Source: BP-133 sp040756995 (GTDB lineage: Bacteria > Actinomycetota > Acidimicrobiia > IMCC26256 > BP-133). Taken from it: DNA of 64,000 bases. The position numbers and the translations under genes are program-made. Under the pieces are notes generated by a model. It was not told the origin of the DNA and did no database searches. It was given only the letters and a program-made list of their open reading frames with translations. Location of the stretch: the NCBI GenBank assembly GCA_040756995.1, contig JBFLYK010000007.1, positions 62,001-126,000 on the forward strand. The letters are read 5' to 3'. Positions 39,231-48,015 of the stretch are shown piece after piece (the stretch's first letter is position 1; every line of letters begins with the position of its first letter).

Positions 39231-40005
39231 GCCGCTGGCGGTGGCGGGCCCCGCCGATCACGGCCAGGCCGGCGGCGAGGAGACTGGCCCCGCCGACCGC
39301 CGTCAGCGGCCGGGCCCGCCACCCGGTCTGGGGCAGCCGGGCGGGGGCGTCCTCCGGCATGCCGGCCGGCGGGCGGACAGTCTCGACCGGCCCCACGAAC
39401 TCAGCAGGGGTGGTCGTCGGCGTGGGACCGGTCGAGACCGGGGGCGGGATGGCGGGGGGCAGGTCAGGCGGCGGTGCCGGGCCCGGCGGCGCTTCCGGGC
39501 CGGGTGACGGCCCGGCGGGGCCGGCCGGAGGGCTCGGGCCCTCCGGGGGAGCCGGCCCTTCAGGGGTCGGGGCCTCGGGAATCTCGGGCTCGGGGGCCGT
39601 GGGCGGCGGAGCGGAAGGGCCCCGTTTGGCGGCGGACAGTTCGTCGGGCATCTCGGGTTCGGCGGCCGGGGCTTCCGTCGCCGCCGCCGGCGCCCCGGGC
39701 TCCGTCCCCGCCATTCCGGGCTCCGCCGCCGGCGTCCCTGGCTCCGTCCCCGCCATTCCGGGCTCCGCCACCGGCGTCCCTGGCTCCGCCACCGGCACTC
39801 CGGGCTCCGCCACCGGCGCCCCAGGCTCGGTCACCGGCACGTCGGACTCTGCCGACGGCGGCTGCGCTCCACCGACCGGCACTCCGGAGCCCACCGACGG
39901 CACCTGAGATCCCACCGCCGGCGGCTCGGTCGCCACCGCCGGAGCCGCGACGAAGCACGCGACCGCCAGGGCCGTGCCGACCGCCGCGGCGAGCTTGCGC
40001 AGCAT
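39205..40005 (-). CDS. Pro-rich LPxTG surface protein
   Basis: 266 residues from the ATG at 40005, preceded by GAGGAGG; an upstream GTG in frame is less likely. Signal peptide at about 1-26 ending AVA. The middle is repetitive (EPGxPVAEPG and AEPGMAGTEPG units, then long Pro/Ala/Gly runs) and probably extended through the wall. The C-terminus has a full sortase signal: LPQTG, hydrophobic TAVGGASLLAAGLAVIGGA and a basic tail. No sortase gene is in the window. Role: wall-anchored stalk or adhesin, inferred. Confidence 0.85.
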   Translation of the reverse strand: MLRKLAAAVGTALAVACFVAAPAVATEPPAVGSQVPSVGSGVPVGGAQPPSAESDVPVTEPGAPVAEPGVPVAEPGTPVAEPGMAGTEPGTPAAEPGMAGTEPGAPAAATEAPAAEPEMPDELSAAKRGPSAPPPTAPEPEIPEAPTPEGPAPPEGPSPPAGPAGPSPGPEAPPGPAPPPDLPPAIPPPVSTGPTPTTTPAEFVGPVETVRPPAGMPEDAPARLPQTGWRARPLTAVGGASLLAAGLAVIGGARHRQRLTRLDRRR

Positions 40006-40104
40006 GAAGAGCCTCCTCAGAACAACGAGCACTGCCGAACCGGTGGGGGGCGCCCGGAAGAACCATTCGTCCCAACCGCGCCATCTGACGCGTTTGATAC
40101 CGAT

Positions 40105-40395
40105 TTATTCCCTTTCGGACGCCTCGGGTCCTGCCTCTTTCTGCTGTCGTTCGAAGAACTGTCCCAAGGCGGCGAGCAACTGCGCGGCCGATTCCTGGTC
40201 GAAGTCGTCGGCTTCCGTCGGCAGTGTCGGGAAGCCCCCGGCCGTCACCGGGCCCGAGCCGGGCCCCGACAGGTCGGGCGGGCCGGCCCGCAGGATCTCG
40301 GCCAGCCGGCGCATGATCTCTTCCCGGCGGACATCCCCCGGCCCCTGGGTTTCCCGCTTCTCCTCCGGCGTCTCGGCCTCAGCCACGAACCGCAC
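40105..40395 (-). CDS. hypothetical protein divergent from the selenoprotein
   Basis: 96 residues, GTG start at 40395 (an alternative GTG three codons in). Acidic and helical (REEIMRRLAEILRAGPP, ESAAQLLAALGQFFERQQKE), no domain recognised. The start is only 16 bases from the divergent selenoprotein start, so the two share a promoter region if both are real. Coding potential moderate. Confidence 0.5.
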   Translation of the reverse strand: MRFVAEAETPEEKRETQGPGDVRREEIMRRLAEILRAGPPDLSGPGSGPVTAGGFPTLPTEADDFDQESAAQLLAALGQFFERQQKEAGPEASERE

Positions 40396-40411
40396 GGTAG
40401 CGTCGACGTCC

Positions 40412-41281
40412 GTGATCGTGGACAGCTACCGCTTCCTTCCCCGCTCCTTCATCCCCCTCTACAGCGGCACCACTCCGGCCCCCGGCGACGACGGCCCGGT
40501 CTGGGCGCCGTTCGACAAGCGCCTGGCTGAGGCCCGGATCGCCCTGCTGACGTCGGCCGGGCTGTACCTCGACGGAGAGCAGCCGCCCTTCGACGGGGAA
40601 CGGGAGAAGGCCGAGCCCACCTGGGGCGACCCGACGCACCGGGTCCTTCCGGCGTCGCTCGACGGGCGGCCCCTCGGCATGATGCACCTCCACGTGAACC
40701 CCGACGACGTGCTGGCCGATCCCGAGATCGCCCTGCCCCTCGGCGGCCTGGCCCGACTGGTCGACGAAGGACGCGTCGGCGCCGTGGCGCCGAGCCACTT
40801 CTCGGTCATGGGCTACCAGCAGGCCGGCCTCGAGGTGTGGCGCCGGGAGACGGCACCGGCCATCGTCGAGCGGCTGCGGGATGAGGGAACGGACGGACTG
40901 ATCCTCGCCCCGGTCTGACCGGACTGCTGCCGCAACGTGCCCGTGCTGGCACGTCTCATCGAAGCCGCCGGGATCCCCACCGTGACCGTGACGATGATGC
41001 CCGAGGTCGCCACCGCGCTCCTCGCCCCCCGGATCATCGGTGTCGAGTTCCCCTTCGGCCATCCGTTCGGCCTGCCGGGCGACCGGGCCATGCAACGGAC
41101 GGTGCTGGAGACGGCTCTCACCGTCCTGTCCGGCGCCGGCGCCTCCGGCACCCGGGTCGACCTCGACATCGAATGGCCCGTCCCCCGGGCGGCGGCCTAC
41201 AAGTCGTGGCAGCCCAAGGAGGCCAGCCCGATCGTGGCCATGATGCTGGCCTCGATGAAGGGCGACGGCGCGACGACCTAG
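40412..41281 (+). CDS. GrdB-family selenoprotein with in-frame UGA (Sec)
   Basis: A 289-residue reading frame interrupted only by TGA at 40916-40918 (residue 169). The N-terminal half (YRFLPRSFIPLYSGT, PPFDGEREKAEPTWGDPTHR, HFSVMGYQQ) and the C-terminal half (LIEAAGIPTVTVTMMPEV, GVEFPFGHPFGLPGDR) both match the glycine/sarcosine/betaine reductase selenoprotein B family. The TGA falls at the family's redox Cys, giving UPDC where homologues have a CPxC-like motif. A hairpin suited to a bacterial SECIS follows. GTG at 40418 is an alternative start; TAGCGT at 40398-40403 suggests a near-leaderless mRNA. A thiol or selenol oxidoreductase is expected; the substrate is unknown. selA, selB and selC are not in the window. 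Confidence 0.82.
40935..40954 (+). promoter_or_regulatory. candidate bacterial SECIS element
   Basis: ACGTGCC and GGCACGT form a perfect 7-bp stem around a 6-base loop CGTGCT that contains the G-U dinucleotide usual for SelB recognition. It begins 16 bases after the UGA, within the range for bacterial SECIS hairpins, and lies inside the coding sequence as expected. Confidence 0.6.
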
Positions 41282-41769
41282 GCGTCGCGGGCGGCCTCGC
41301 GGTCCAGCGGGCCCCACTTGCCGCCGGCGTTCTCCACCATCCGGATCGACTCCTCGACCAGGTCCTCGGCGATCCAGGCCACCGGCCGCCGGCAGTGCAC
41401 CAGCGGTTCGTTGTCGGGCCCCCGTCCGACCTCCTCGCCTTCGAGGATCCAGGGGCGGACCTTGGCCGGCCGGCGGCGGCGGACGTGGAGGTAGTCGTAG
41501 ATCCGCCGGGCGACCCAGAGGTCTTCCGGCCCGTCCCACCACGGCTCGAACTTGAGCGAGTTGGCTGACAGGCCGTCGAGCTCAGTGCTCGTCAGATCAT
41601 CGAAGCTCTTGTGCCGGCGGAGGTCGGCCTCGGGGCCTTCCGACCACCGTACGAACAGCTCCTCATTGCCCTGGGCCAGCTTCACCAGCTCGTCCAGCGA
41701 TGAGATCGACGGCAGTTCCACTGCCCGGCCATTACCCACTTCCGGGCCCGCGTCACCCGGGACCGCCAT
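41278..41769 (-). CDS. DUF6098-like hypothetical protein
   Basis: 163 residues. Segments SLDELVKLAQGNEELFVRWSEGP, LDGLSANSLKFEPWWDGPEDLWVARRIYDYLH and RGPDNEPLVHCRRPVAWI follow the pattern of actinobacterial DUF6098 proteins (WSxGP, WVAR, RGPDNEPLV). Soluble, function unknown. Its GTG/ATG region abuts the RpiR gene and its stop overlaps the selenoprotein stop region on the other strand. Confidence 0.65.
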   Translation of the reverse strand: MAVPGDAGPEVGNGRAVELPSISSLDELVKLAQGNEELFVRWSEGPEADLRRHKSFDDLTSTELDGLSANSLKFEPWWDGPEDLWVARRIYDYLHVRRRRPAKVRPWILEGEEVGRGPDNEPLVHCRRPVAWIAEDLVEESIRMVENAGGKWGPLDREAARDA

Positions 41770-42629
41770 CAGCCGTCGGTGAGGGCCGTGGCGGCCCGCC
41801 AGGCCGCCTCGACCCGGTCGAGGCGGTCGGTGGCGCTGCGGCGCAGACGGGCGGCCACCCCGGCCAGGAGGGCGTTGGCCAGGGCCATCAGCCCCACGTG
41901 GCTGTCGAACGGGCCGGCGCCGGTGACCGAGGCGGTGAAGCTGACGGTGGCCCCGGAAGCCAGCGGCGACAAGGCGCTGTCGGTCAGGGCGACCAGGGCC
42001 GCCCCCCGCTCCGCCGCCCGGCCGGCGGCCTCCACCACCGCCCGGTCGTACCGGGCCACGTCGATGACGACCACGACGTCGGACGGGCCGACATCGGCCA
42101 GCAGCCGGGCGACCCGCACCTCCGACCCGCTGACCAGCGTCACACCCGCCCGGAGCATCGACAGCTCGGCGGCGAACTGCGAGGCGAGGCCCGAGGAGGC
42201 GTCACCCGAGAGGACGAGAACCCGGCCGCTCCCCCGCTCCCCCCTCCCCGCGCCGCACAACAGGCCGACGGCGGCGTCGAAGGCCTCCCGGTCCACCCGT
42301 TCCAGGGTGGCGGCGACGTTGGCCACCTCGACGGCCAGGGCCGTGCCGAGCACATCCCCGGGCGCCGGGCGGCGGATGCGCTCGGAGGCCGGGCGCAGCC
42401 GGCGGGCCATCTCGTCCCGGACCGAGGCCTGGAGCTCCACGAAGCCGTCGAATCCGAGCTTGGCCGCCAGCCGGACGACGGTGGCGCCGCTGGCCCCGGC
42501 CCGGCGGGCTAGGTCGGCCACCGTCCCGAAGGCCACGGCCTCCGGGTCGTCGGCCACCACCGCCGCCACCCGCCGCTCGGCCGGGGTGAGCCGGGGCAGG
42601 TGCGCGTCGATTTGCGCCGAAACAGTCAT
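41769..42629 (-). CDS. RpiR-family regulator (HTH + SIS domain)
   Basis: 286 residues. HTH_6 at about 1-77 (LTPAERRVAAVVADDPEAVAF, LARRAGASGATVVRLAAKLGFDGF) and a SIS domain at about 105-270 that in this family binds phosphosugars or related ligands (VLVLSGDASSGLASQFAAELSML, VIDVARYDRAVVEAAGRAAERGA). It is divergent from the aldehyde dehydrogenase and aminotransferase genes, with a strong palindrome between, so it most likely controls them and itself. TAACGT at 42642-42637 suggests a leaderless mRNA. Confidence 0.9.
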   Translation of the reverse strand: MTVSAQIDAHLPRLTPAERRVAAVVADDPEAVAFGTVADLARRAGASGATVVRLAAKLGFDGFVELQASVRDEMARRLRPASERIRRPAPGDVLGTALAVEVANVAATLERVDREAFDAAVGLLCGAGRGERGSGRVLVLSGDASSGLASQFAAELSMLRAGVTLVSGSEVRVARLLADVGPSDVVVVIDVARYDRAVVEAAGRAAERGAALVALTDSALSPLASGATVSFTASVTGAGPFDSHVGLMALANALLAGVAARLRRSATDRLDRVEAAWRAATALTDG

Positions 42630-42655
42630 GGCACAGACGTTACAGTCTCCCTAGG

Positions 42656-42675
42656 CTTGAAATAGTTGTTTCAAG
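42656..42675. promoter_or_regulatory. candidate RpiR operator
   Basis: CTTGAAA-N6-TTTCAAG, a perfect inverted repeat between the divergent regulator and dehydrogenase genes, 26 bases before the dehydrogenase start. TGAAA/TTTCA half-sites are common for this family. Confidence 0.7.
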
Positions 42676-42701
42676 AGGTCGCGACTGAGGGAGTGAGAGC
42701 T

Positions 42702-44150
42702 ATGCCCACCTTCGACTCCGTCAACCCGGCCCAGCCGTCCGAGGTCATCGGCACGTACCCGATGCAGGGAGCGGCCGACGTCGACCGGGCGGTGGCCGCC
42801 GCGGCCGAGGCGCAGCGGCGGTGGGCCCGGGTGCCGATCCCGGCCCGGGCCGGTGTCATCAGCCGGGCCGGTGAGATCCTGGCCGCCCGCAAGGCGGAGC
42901 TCGCCGAGCTGGTGTCCCGGGAGTGCGGCAAGATCCTCATCGAGGCCGGCGGCGACGTCCAGGAAGCCGTCGACATGGCGAACTTCGTGGCCGGGCAGGG
43001 CCGGGCCGCCTGGGGCGAGACCGTCCCCTCGGAGCTCGGTTCGAAGCTGTGCTGGACGACGCGGGCGCCGATCGGCGTCGTCGGGATGATCACGCCGTGG
43101 AACTTCCCGGTGGCCATCCCGTCCTGGAAGTGCTTCCCCGCCCTGCTGGCCGGCAACGGCATCGTCCTCAAGCCGTCCGAGCACGCCCCGGCCTGTGCCG
43201 AGGTGTTCGTGGCCGCCTGCCTCGAAGCCGGCGTGCCGGACGGGCTCATCCAGTTGGTGCACGGCTACGCCGAGCCGGCGGCGGCCATCGCCGTCCACCC
43301 CGGCGTGGGCGCGGTGAGCTTCACCGGTTCGGTGCCGACCGGACGGAAGGTCGCCGCCGCGGCCATGGAGACCGGTCCCCGGCTCGTCTCCCTGGAGCTG
43401 GGCGGGAAGAACGCCATGGTCGTGCGGCCCGACGCCGACCTCGACCTCGTCGTCGACGGAGCCATCTTCGGCGCCTTCGGCACCAGTGGGCAGCGCTGCA
43501 CGTCGACGTCGCGGCTGATCGTCCACCCCGACGTGGCCGGCGAGGTCGTCGAGCGCATCGCCAAGCGGGCCAACGAGCTCCGCCTCGGCGATCCCACCGA
43601 CCCGTCCACCGACGTCGGTCCCGTCATCAACCGCGCCGCCGCCGATCGCATCGCCGGGATGGTGGCCGATGCCATCGCCGAGGGCGCCACGGTGGCCTGC
43701 GGAGGGAACATCCGCGACGCCGTCTTCGGCTGCGACGGCGGCTCGTTCTTCGAGCCCACGGTGCTGACCGGCGTCGAGCCGCACCACCGCATCGCCCGGG
43801 AGGAGGTCTTCGGGCCGGTCCTGGCCGTGCTGGAGGTCGCCGATCTCGACGAGGCGCTCGATGTCGTGAACTCCGTCGAGTACGGCCTCTCGTCGTGCAT
43901 CTACAGCCGGAACATCAACACCGCGCTCTACGCCGTGGACCGCATCGACGCCGGCATCGTCTACGTCAACGCCCCGACGATCGGCGCCGAGATCCCGCTG
44001 CCGTTCGGCGGCACCAAGCACACCGGCAACGGGTTCCGGGAGGCCGGCGCCCGGGGCATCGAGCAGTTCAGCCAGCTGAAGACGGTCTACGTCGACTACT
44101 CGGGCCGGCTCCAACGGGCCCAGATCGACACGCCGGGGGTGACCGAATGA
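42702..44150 (+). CDS. NAD(P)-dependent aldehyde dehydrogenase, succinate-semialdehyde-type
   Basis: 482 residues; ATG at 42702 after GAGGGAGTGAGAG. ALDH superfamily landmarks: ITPWNFPVAIPSWKCFPALLAGN, FTGSVPTGRKVAAAAM, catalytic Glu in LELGGKNAMVV, catalytic Cys in GTSGQRCTSTSRLIV, and EEVFGPVLAVLEV. It overlaps the aminotransferase gene (ATGA), which suggests that it oxidises the semialdehyde made by that enzyme, for instance succinate semialdehyde from 4-aminobutyrate. Related options are 2-oxoglutarate or aminoadipate semialdehyde. Probably repressed by the divergent RpiR protein. Confidence 0.9.
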   Translation: MPTFDSVNPAQPSEVIGTYPMQGAADVDRAVAAAAEAQRRWARVPIPARAGVISRAGEILAARKAELAELVSRECGKILIEAGGDVQEAVDMANFVAGQGRAAWGETVPSELGSKLCWTTRAPIGVVGMITPWNFPVAIPSWKCFPALLAGNGIVLKPSEHAPACAEVFVAACLEAGVPDGLIQLVHGYAEPAAAIAVHPGVGAVSFTGSVPTGRKVAAAAMETGPRLVSLELGGKNAMVVRPDADLDLVVDGAIFGAFGTSGQRCTSTSRLIVHPDVAGEVVERIAKRANELRLGDPTDPSTDVGPVINRAAADRIAGMVADAIAEGATVACGGNIRDAVFGCDGGSFFEPTVLTGVEPHHRIAREEVFGPVLAVLEVADLDEALDVVNSVEYGLSSCIYSRNINTALYAVDRIDAGIVYVNAPTIGAEIPLPFGGTKHTGNGFREAGARGIEQFSQLKTVYVDYSGRLQRAQIDTPGVTE

Positions 44151-45409
44151 GCGCCGTCTATCACCTGCCCCAGCCCGAGCCGGGGCCCGGCTCGCAGTTC
44201 GAGCCGACGGCAGCCGAGTGGCTGGCCCGGGACGAGGCCGCTCTGGCCGCGGTCCTGCCCCGCATCACCGACGTCGTCGCCGTGCGGGGCGAGGGTGCGT
44301 GGCTCTGGGACGCCGACGGCCGCCGTTACCTCGACTTCGGTTCCGGCATCGCCGTGACCAACACCGGCCACTGCCACCCGAAGGTGGTGGCGGCCGTCAC
44401 CGCCCAGGCCGAGACGCTGATCCACACGTCGGTGGTGGCCCATCCGACGGGGATGATCCGCCTCGCCGAGCGGCTGGCCGGTCTGGTGCCGTTCATGGCC
44501 GAACCCCAGGTCTTCTTCTGCAACTCCGGCGCCGAAGCGGTGGACGGGTCGCTGAAGCTGGCCCGCAAGGTCACCAGCAAGCCCGGGGTCATCGCCTTCC
44601 GGCAGGCCTTCCACGGCCGCACCCTGGCCGCCACCAGCCTGACCACGGCCAAGGGCAAGTACCGGGAGGGCTACGAGCCGCTGCTGCCGTCGGTGACGAT
44701 CGCCCCCTACGGCGACCTCGACGGTCTCGACGAACTGCTGGCGCTGCAGGCACCCGGCGCCAACGTGGGGGCGATGATCGTGGAGCCCGTCCTCGGCGAG
44801 GGCGGCTACGTGGTGCCGCCCGTCGGCTGGCTGGCCGGGTTGCGGGAGCGCTGCGACCGCCACGGCATCCTGCTGATCTTCGACGAGGTGCAGACCGGAG
44901 TCGGCCGCACCGGCCGCCCGTTCGCCGCCGAGACCTTCGGTGTGACCCCCGACGTCCTGCTCTTCGCCAAGGGCATCGCGTCGGGGCTGCCGCTGGGCGG
45001 GATCATCGCTCCCCGCCAGCTGATGGACCGCTGGCCGACCGGCGCTCACGGCTCGACGTTCGGCGGCAACCCCGTGTCGTGCGCCGCCGCCCTGGCCACG
45101 CTCGACGTGCTCGACGAGGAGGGCTGCTACGAGCGGGCCCGCCGCCTCGGCCGCCGTGCGCTCGAACGCCTCGGCGCCGTGCCCGGGCCGGTCGACGTGC
45201 GGGGTGTGGGCCTCATGATCGGGGTCGAGCTGCGCGACAAGGCCACCGCCGAGGCGATCCAGGCCCGGTGCCTCGACGACGGCCTCATCGTGCTGTTGTG
45301 TGGTCCGGGCGAGAACGTGCTGCGGCTGATCCCGCCGCTCACCATCACGGACCACGAGTTCGAGAAGGGCCTCGACATCCTCGTCGCCGCTATCGCAGCA
45401 ACGGTCTGA
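44147..45409 (+). CDS. class III aminotransferase, 4-aminobutyrate type
   Basis: 420 residues, PLP-dependent. ATG in an ATGA overlap with the dehydrogenase. Landmarks: YLDFGSGIAVTNTGHCHPKV, FFCNSGAEAVDGSLKLARK, FHGRTLAATSLT, IVEPVLGEGGYVVPP, IFDEVQTGVGRTGRPFAAE, and the PLP lysine in FAKGIASGLPLGG. Closest well-known activities are 4-aminobutyrate or putrescine/ornithine-type transamination; pairing with an aldehyde dehydrogenase favours GABA catabolism. Confidence 0.88.
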   Translation: MSAVYHLPQPEPGPGSQFEPTAAEWLARDEAALAAVLPRITDVVAVRGEGAWLWDADGRRYLDFGSGIAVTNTGHCHPKVVAAVTAQAETLIHTSVVAHPTGMIRLAERLAGLVPFMAEPQVFFCNSGAEAVDGSLKLARKVTSKPGVIAFRQAFHGRTLAATSLTTAKGKYREGYEPLLPSVTIAPYGDLDGLDELLALQAPGANVGAMIVEPVLGEGGYVVPPVGWLAGLRERCDRHGILLIFDEVQTGVGRTGRPFAAETFGVTPDVLLFAKGIASGLPLGGIIAPRQLMDRWPTGAHGSTFGGNPVSCAAALATLDVLDEEGCYERARRLGRRALERLGAVPGPVDVRGVGLMIGVELRDKATAEAIQARCLDDGLIVLLCGPGENVLRLIPPLTITDHEFEKGLDILVAAIAATV

Positions 45410-45566
45410 GCTCGACCGGGACCGGTTTCAACCGAGGTGCCCGGCGCCACCATCTTTTGCGGCGCCGGCGCAGCCCCTTGATGAGCGAGTAGCGGGCCGC
45501 TTCGACTTCCAGCCGGCCCTGGCGCTCGTGGTGCAGAACGAGCAGCGTTTCCGGGTGGTAATGCAT
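45390..45566 (-). CDS. 58-residue basic small protein
   Basis: Begins MHYHPETLLVLHHERQGRLE at the ATG 45566, with an excellent AGGAGG 7 bases upstream. The rest is helical and then strongly basic (RYSLIKGLRRRRKRWWRRAP). Similar short Arg-rich proteins that start with a His/Glu helix are frequent in actinobacteria and have no known function. Its 3' end overlaps the convergent aminotransferase by 20 bases. Confidence 0.65.
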   Translation of the reverse strand: MHYHPETLLVLHHERQGRLEVEAARYSLIKGLRRRRKRWWRRAPRLKPVPVELRPLLR

Positions 45567-45918
45567 TGCAGAGCCTCCTGGTTGAAGGTGAAGGTGAATG
45601 AGAGGTTGAGAGCACGGCGCTCCCGACCCCGGCCCGGGTAGACGCGAGCCAAGGGGGAGGAGGCCCGGGCACGGCCGGGGTCAGGAACGCCGGTGCTGGG
45701 CGCGGGGCCGGGTTACGAGACCCGGACCCAGCAGGCGGCGGGGCCGAAGGCCGCTCCACCGCCTGCGCCCGACGGCCGGCCAATGGGGCCGACGGCCGTC
45801 GAGGTGGCGCCGTCCGCGGCGAGGCCGGCCTGGAACAGGCAGCTCATCAGTCGCTCGGCGGACGCACGCATGACATCGAAGGTACCGAAGTCCCGCCGGC
45901 ACCCGCCATCGAATTAAT
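45567..45918. other. intergenic region with one weak short frame
   Basis: No secure gene in about 350 bases. On the minus strand a 52-codon frame from the ATG at 45871 to TAA at 45713 (MRASAERLMSCLFQAGLAAD...) has plausible composition but no ribosome binding site. No convincing terminator; the region must contain the promoter of the 58-residue protein. Confidence 0.4.
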
Positions 45919-48015
45919 TCAGTAGGCGAGCAGCGCGCGCAGCGCCGGGAGCAGGCGGCCGCGGGCCGAGTGCAGCGCTTCCAGGCGGCGGCTGAAGGGG
46001 ACGGGTGTGTCGGTGCTGCCGACCCGCACGACGGGCGCGTCGAGGTGGGCGAAGGCCTGCTCGCCGATGACGGCGGCGACCTCGCCGCCGAAGCCGCCGG
46101 TCTGGGGCGCCTCGTGGAGGACGAGCGCCCGGCCGGTGCGCTCCACCGAGGCCAGCACGGTGGCGGTGTCCCACGGCCGCAGCGTGCGCAGGTCGATGAC
46201 CTCGACGTCGCCGGCGTCCTCGCCGGCGAGGACCTCGGCCGCCTCCAGCGCCCAGCGCACGCCGACGCCGTAGGTCACCACGGTGGCGTCCCGGCCCGGC
46301 CGGGCGATGCGGGCCGAGCCGAAGGGGACGGTGTGCCAGCCGGCCGGCACCGGACCACGCTCGGCCCGGTAGAGGGCCTTGTGCTCCAGGTACAGCACTG
46401 GGTTCGGATCGTCGAAGGCGGCCAGCAGCAGCCCCTTGGCGTCGGCCGGGGTGGCCGGAGCGACGATCCGCAGCCCGGGCACGTTGGCGAAGAAGCCCTC
46501 GATGTTCTGGGAATGGAACGGGCCGGCGCCCGTCCCGCCGCCGACCGGCGCCCGGATCACCACCGGCACCGGGGCGCCCCAGCGGTAGTGGGTGGTGGCC
46601 AGATTGTTGACCACCTGGTTGAAGCCGCAGCTGATGAAGTCGCCGAACTGCATCTCGACCATGGGGTGGAACCCGTCGAGCGCCAGGCCGAGGGCGCAGC
46701 CCAGCGCGCCCGACTCGATGATCGGCGTGTTGCGGACCCGGTCCTTGCCGAACTCGGCCACGAACCCGTCGGTGACCTTGAAGGCGCCGCCGTACTCGGC
46801 GATGTCCTGGCCCAGCAGCACGACCCGCTCGTCGGCCCGCATGGCCTCCCGCAGCCCGTCGGAGATGGCGTCGAGATAGCGCAGGTCGACCGCCGGGGCG
46901 ACGGGCGGCCGCTCGATTCGGCGTTCATCTGTCACGGACGTCCGTTGCCGATGAACGCCGGAGTCGGCGAACACCGCCGCCGTCTCCCGCTCGACGGTCG
47001 AGTCCGGTTCGGGCGCCGCCAGGGCCGCCTCGACCCGGGCGTCGACCTCGGCGGCGATCTCGACCCGCAGGGCGTCGCGCTCCCGGGCGGGCAGCACGCC
47101 TCGTCTGTCCAGCACGGCTTCGAGGCGCAGCAAGGGATCGCGCTCGGCCCACCGGGCCAGTTCGTCGGGCGGGACGTAGTCCGTCCCCGACGCCTCCTCG
47201 TGGCCCCGCATCCGGTACGTCTTGGCCTCGATGAGCGTGGGACCCTCCCCCCGGCGGCCCCGCTCCGCCGCCTCCCCTACCGCCCCCATCACCGCCAGGA
47301 CGTCGTTGCCGTCGATGACCACGCCCGGCATCCCGTAGCCGGCGGCCCGATCGGCCAGGTCACGGCAGGCGTACTGCTCCGAGGTCGGCGTCGACAGGCC
47401 CCAGCCGTTGTTCTCGATCAGGAAGATGACCGGCAGGCGCCACACCGCGGCCAGGTTCAACGCCTCGTGGAAGTCGCCCTCGCTGGTGCCGCCGTCGCCG
47501 GAGAACACCGCCACCACCCGGGGCTCGCCCCGCAGCCGCCCGGCCAGCGCCAACCCGTCGGCCACCGGCAACATCGCGCCGAGGTGGCTGATCATCCCCA
47601 CGATGCCGTGGTCCAGCGTGCCGAAGTGGAAGCTGCGGTCACGCCCGTCGGTGAAGCCGCCCTCCCGGCCGAGCAACTGGCGCAGCAGCCGGTCGAGATC
47701 GACGCTGCCCTTGGCGGCTCCCGCCGCCGCTGTCGGGGGGACACCCCCCAACCCCCGGGGCGTGGTGAACACCCCGAGGTTGCGGTGGAGCGGGAGGACG
47801 ACGTCCGATCCCTCCAGCGCCGCCACCACCCCGACGGCGATCGCCTCCTGGCCGATGCCCGAGAACCACTTCGACAGCCGCCCCTGGCGCAGGAGCCGGA
47901 GCATCTTCTCCTCCACCAGGCGCGGCAGGAGCAGCGCCCGGTAGAGCCGGGCGAGACCGGCGTCGTCGAGCGGCGCGGCGACCCCCTCGGGGACGGTCGG
48001 GAGCACGTCGGACAT
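45919..48015 (-). CDS. fused alpha-beta E1 subunit of a 2-oxoacid dehydrogenase
   Basis: 698 residues combining both thiamine-diphosphate E1 chains. Alpha half at about 20-340 with SGIGQEAIAVGVVAAL, HFGTLDHGIVGMISHLGAMLP and the TPP motif GDGGTSEGDFHEALNLAAVW...NN. Beta half at about 375-698 with GQDIAEYGGAFKVTDGF, ESGALGCALGLALDG, YLEHKALYRAERG and IDLRTLRPWDTATVL. Separate alpha and beta genes are more usual for branched-chain, pyruvate and acetoin complexes. No E2 or E3 gene is adjacent, so the substrate is open. ATG at 48015 with GAGGAG upstream. Confidence 0.92.
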   Translation of the reverse strand: MSDVLPTVPEGVAAPLDDAGLARLYRALLLPRLVEEKMLRLLRQGRLSKWFSGIGQEAIAVGVVAALEGSDVVLPLHRNLGVFTTPRGLGGVPPTAAAGAAKGSVDLDRLLRQLLGREGGFTDGRDRSFHFGTLDHGIVGMISHLGAMLPVADGLALAGRLRGEPRVVAVFSGDGGTSEGDFHEALNLAAVWRLPVIFLIENNGWGLSTPTSEQYACRDLADRAAGYGMPGVVIDGNDVLAVMGAVGEAAERGRRGEGPTLIEAKTYRMRGHEEASGTDYVPPDELARWAERDPLLRLEAVLDRRGVLPARERDALRVEIAAEVDARVEAALAAPEPDSTVERETAAVFADSGVHRQRTSVTDERRIERPPVAPAVDLRYLDAISDGLREAMRADERVVLLGQDIAEYGGAFKVTDGFVAEFGKDRVRNTPIIESGALGCALGLALDGFHPMVEMQFGDFISCGFNQVVNNLATTHYRWGAPVPVVIRAPVGGGTGAGPFHSQNIEGFFANVPGLRIVAPATPADAKGLLLAAFDDPNPVLYLEHKALYRAERGPVPAGWHTVPFGSARIARPGRDATVVTYGVGVRWALEAAEVLAGEDAGDVEVIDLRTLRPWDTATVLASVERTGRALVLHEAPQTGGFGGEVAAVIGEQAFAHLDAPVVRVGSTDTPVPFSRRLEALHSARGRLLPALRALLAY

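Noticed and set aside
40919..41281. Independent 114-residue gene starting at 40937, making the TGA a true stop
   Set aside because: Both halves match one family in the same frame, no ribosome binding site precedes 40937, and the TGA sits at the conserved redox Cys.
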